A program made the position numbers and the translations under genes. This document shows positions 11,984-14,114 of a stretch of DNA of 14,114 bases, one piece after another (position 1 is the stretch's first letter; the number at the start of each line of letters is the position of its first letter). Below the pieces are notes generated by a model, which was given only the letters and a program-made list of their open reading frames with translations, did no database searches and was not told the origin of the DNA. This stretch comes from an uncultured bacterium (GTDB taxonomy: Bacteria > Cyanobacteriota > Vampirovibrionia > Gastranaerophilales > Gastranaerophilaceae): assembly GCA_900553895.1 (NCBI GenBank), contig USFB01000045.1, positions 1-14,114 of the forward strand. Direction: 5' to 3'.

Positions 11984-13801
11984 TAATGGTGCTATTGAAA
12001 AATTAGAAGGGAAGTTCCAATAATCCGGATATTGAACTCTAATATATCCGTCAGGGTCGTTTGGAGCCCAAAATTCATAACCTTCAAATTTCACCTTTTT
12101 ACGAGGAAATATCATATCCTGACTCATTGGACCTGTTGGATTAACAATATAACTACCCAAACTATCCACGCCATAATAAATAAAACTACTTTTATCTGCT
12201 ACGTTTTTATTATTTTTTATTTCTAAATTCAAAAAATCTGTCATATCTTGCCAAGAATCAATTAATCCCAGTTGATTTTTAATTGTTGACATATATTTTT
12301 TGTATTCAGTTAAAGTATATTCATCTTTGTAATATTCATGCGGAAATACTTCTATTAATCTACAATTTTTGAAACTTTCGCCTTGATAAATTTGTGTATA
12401 TTTTGGACCGTTATAATACAATATCTCGCCATTACTATTTTTCAAAGCTGAATCAATAACCTGAATTGAATTACCTTTTGAAACTGAAATTTTTGAAATA
12501 TCTATTGATTTAAAATTCTCTTTCAAGATGAGTTTTAATCGTTCATAATCTTTACGCATCATTCCAACATCAAAATCATCATCCCAAGGAACGAAACCAC
12601 CATGTCTGACTACACCTATTAATGTTCCTGATGTTATAAAATATTCTAAATTATGAGCATCAAAAAAATCCGTCATTTTTTTTGCAAACTCAACGCAATC
12701 CAGCTGATATTGTCTAAGACGTTTTTCTTGACAAGGTTTTATCGTTTTTATGTCAACAATATCGAGCATTAAATCAGCTAACGGTTTTGTTTTCTTGTAC
12801 AATTCTTTATATTTTTTTTCTTTTGAAAACCTAAATTTTCTCTCTATTTTCTTTAGCATTACTTGTTTATCAAGACTATGTTTAACAACGTTGCAGGCTT
12901 CTCTATAGCCGATATGTGAATTTAGTTTAATCTCTTTTGGCATAGACATATAATCTTTGCCATAATTAATTAACAAAGATTTTTCAGGTTTATTAGGAAT
13001 ATAACATTGTGTATTTTCGTAATCTACTTTTTGAACAGGTAAAATGTCATCAGCTTTATACCAATCGGTAAAAGGTATAAACGTAATATCATAGTTATCA
13101 TAGCCATAATAAATTTTATTAGATTTTACACCAATCTTATTATTGCTCAATCTCAATTCTTTTAAGTATTTATTAAGTTCTGCAAAATTATCTATTTTTG
13201 TTTTCTGACGTTTAATTAAATTTATATCTTTTTTTATATCTTCTTCTGTATAATCATCAGAATAATAATCATACGGGTGAATATCCAATGTCATAAGATT
13301 TTTCATATTATCACCTTGCAAAATTTGCAGATGAGTTGGGAAAATAGCAAAAGACATTTTGTTTGGATTCTTTTTGATAAACTCATTAATTACAAAACTT
13401 CTATTTCTTTTCGAATAAGAAATTTCACTAACATCAACTTCTAAACAGTTTTTTCTCAAATATTCAATAAGTTTATCAAAATCATCTCGAATCATTCCTA
13501 TATCTATATCATCGTCCCAAGGAATGAAACCTTTATTTCTATATGCACCAAGGAGATTCCCACTGATTAAAAAGTATTTTACTCCCTGTTTTTCAAACTC
13601 GTCAAACCATGTCTTTGCAAAACTTAATAAGCTCAACTGATACTCTCTCAATTCTCCTTTGCAAGGTTTGAGAAATTTTGGATCGGCAATATTTTTCAAA
13701 AACTGATAAGTATGATAACTCTTTTTATAGTAATCTTTAAACTTTTCTTCTTTTGATATAAATTTATTTTTTAATCTTTTTATTAAAACTGATTTTTCCA
13801 T
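11954..13801 (-). CDS. Tandem double LicD-domain phosphotransferase
   Basis: LicD-family proteins (pneumococcal LicD, fukutin/FKRP relatives) transfer phospho-ligands such as phosphocholine or ribitol-phosphate from CDP donors to glycans. This 615-aa protein contains two complete LicD units. Unit 1 has LREYQLSLLSFAKTW, YFLISGNLLGAYRNKGFIPWDDDIDIGM with WDDDID at 95-100, then IHPYDYYSDDYT and NYGKDYM. Unit 2 has LRQYQLDCVEFAKKM, YFITSGTLIGVVRHGGFVPWDDDFDVGM with WDDDFD at 406-411, then VFPHEYYKDEYT. The units are offset by 311 residues, and a repeated PCxxxxLRxYQL lead-in precedes each. Both acidic metal-binding motifs are intact, so both may be active. No signal or membrane segment is evident. 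The start ATG overlaps the stop of the next gene upstream (TAATG). Confidence 0.92.
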   Translation of the reverse strand: MEKSVLIKRLKNKFISKEEKFKDYYKKSYHTYQFLKNIADPKFLKPCKGELREYQLSLLSFAKTWFDEFEKQGVKYFLISGNLLGAYRNKGFIPWDDDIDIGMIRDDFDKLIEYLRKNCLEVDVSEISYSKRNRSFVINEFIKKNPNKMSFAIFPTHLQILQGDNMKNLMTLDIHPYDYYSDDYTEEDIKKDINLIKRQKTKIDNFAELNKYLKELRLSNNKIGVKSNKIYYGYDNYDITFIPFTDWYKADDILPVQKVDYENTQCYIPNKPEKSLLINYGKDYMSMPKEIKLNSHIGYREACNVVKHSLDKQVMLKKIERKFRFSKEKKYKELYKKTKPLADLMLDIVDIKTIKPCQEKRLRQYQLDCVEFAKKMTDFFDAHNLEYFITSGTLIGVVRHGGFVPWDDDFDVGMMRKDYERLKLILKENFKSIDISKISVSKGNSIQVIDSALKNSNGEILYYNGPKYTQIYQGESFKNCRLIEVFPHEYYKDEYTLTEYKKYMSTIKNQLGLIDSWQDMTDFLNLEIKNNKNVADKSSFIYYGVDSLGSYIVNPTGPMSQDMIFPRKKVKFEGYEFWAPNDPDGYIRVQYPDYWNFPSNFSIAPLLEIKTKQKS

Positions 13802-14114
13802 TATTTACCTAACAAAACTTTAATTGTGTATAAAAAAGTTGGTTCAATTATTGAACGTATTGGTTTATCTTCGTTTTGCGTATTTATAAGAAGTTGATAC
13901 TCTAAATAATCACATAAACTCGTATCATCATATAATGCAACTAATATTACATCTAAATCAAAATCTTTTAATTCTTCAGGTGCAAGAGCCAGATATGGAG
14001 TAGGATTTGAGTCTTTTGAAGTTTCAAACTTCTTATCAGCAATACCTACAACGTTTAACTTAGACAAATCAAAATTATTTTTTAGAATTTGAAAATATTC
14101 ACCAGCACCATAGA
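13801..14114 (-). CDS. Partial Rossmann-type protein, C-terminal end (N-terminus beyond right edge)
   Basis: The frame is open to the right edge. The TTG at 14067 is internal and not a start, because upstream codons read YGAGEYFQILKNNFD, joined to LSKLNVVGIADKKF. That gives a nucleotide-binding pattern, GAGEY followed by a strand VVGIADKK ending in an acidic residue, then APEELKDFDLDVILVALYDD. This resembles the N-terminal Rossmann domain of PglD-like or polysaccharide-locus proteins ('YGAG..g..i......vvGfiDd....G..v..pee......d.iiia'). At least 103 residues are in the window. The stop overlaps the LicD start by one base, so the two are coupled, in keeping with a surface-glycan operon. Exact function is unknown. 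Confidence 0.75.
   Translation of the reverse strand, partial: YGAGEYFQILKNNFDLSKLNVVGIADKKFETSKDSNPTPYLALAPEELKDFDLDVILVALYDDTSLCDYLEYQLLINTQNEDKPIRSIIEPTFLYTIKVLLGK

Noticed and set aside
12032..12226. Plus-strand ORF antisense to the second LicD unit
   Set aside because: It lies within a strongly supported gene. The AT-rich hydrophobic translation is a by-product of the opposite strand.

Overview
This is an AT-rich, gene-dense bacterial window. I infer a gut-associated, non-photosynthetic cyanobacterial lineage of the Candidatus Gastranaerophilales / Vampirovibrionia type. The main clue is a pair of large lineage-type proteins that start with a short disordered leader and an NPxFK(G/S) motif (NPQFKS and NPNFKG). 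This assignment comes from recalled family knowledge, not from a search. Promoters in the window share an extended -10 box of the form TGnTAnAAT or TGnTACAnT.

Left part (1-1837, + strand): a reading frame open from the left edge begins with sequence typical of the transcription-repair coupling factor Mfd. It runs in frame into a ThyX flavin-dependent thymidylate synthase that lacks its usual N-terminus, and this is the oddest junction in the window. Release factor RF1 (prfA) follows, coupled by a TAATG overlap, and ends at a palindromic terminator or REP-like hairpin.

1838-4242: minus-strand genes and repeats. There is a tiny ORF (51 codons, with an in-frame stop before another 19 sense codons), a secreted M48-peptidase-like protein that has lost zinc ligands, and a GmhA-type phosphoheptose isomerase. 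The GmhA gene most likely starts at a GTG. A 405-bp intergenic stretch then carries several hairpins and a second copy of the REP-like palindrome found after prfA.

4243-8211: pgeF (YfiH family) on + converges, with 1 bp between the stop codons, on a two-gene minus-strand operon. That operon encodes two diverged paralogues of about 550 aa with matching predicted membrane segments and shared charged motifs (PRT, RRE, SR...DELx, LGD). They are the best candidate here for an undescribed system. Their promoter -10 box lies inside a perfect 8+8 bp inverted repeat.

8525-14114: surE, then a class V aminotransferase with an apparently leaderless start. After a hairpin-rich insert come a TagD-like nucleotidylyltransferase, a hexapeptide-repeat acyltransferase and, convergent on the other strand, a double-domain LicD protein. 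The LicD gene is translationally coupled to a partial Rossmann-type protein that runs off the right edge. The combination of nucleotide activation, LicD phospho-ligand transfer, acyl transfer and amino-group transfer suggests decoration of a surface polysaccharide or teichoic-acid-like polymer. That pathway role is inferred from family membership and proximity.
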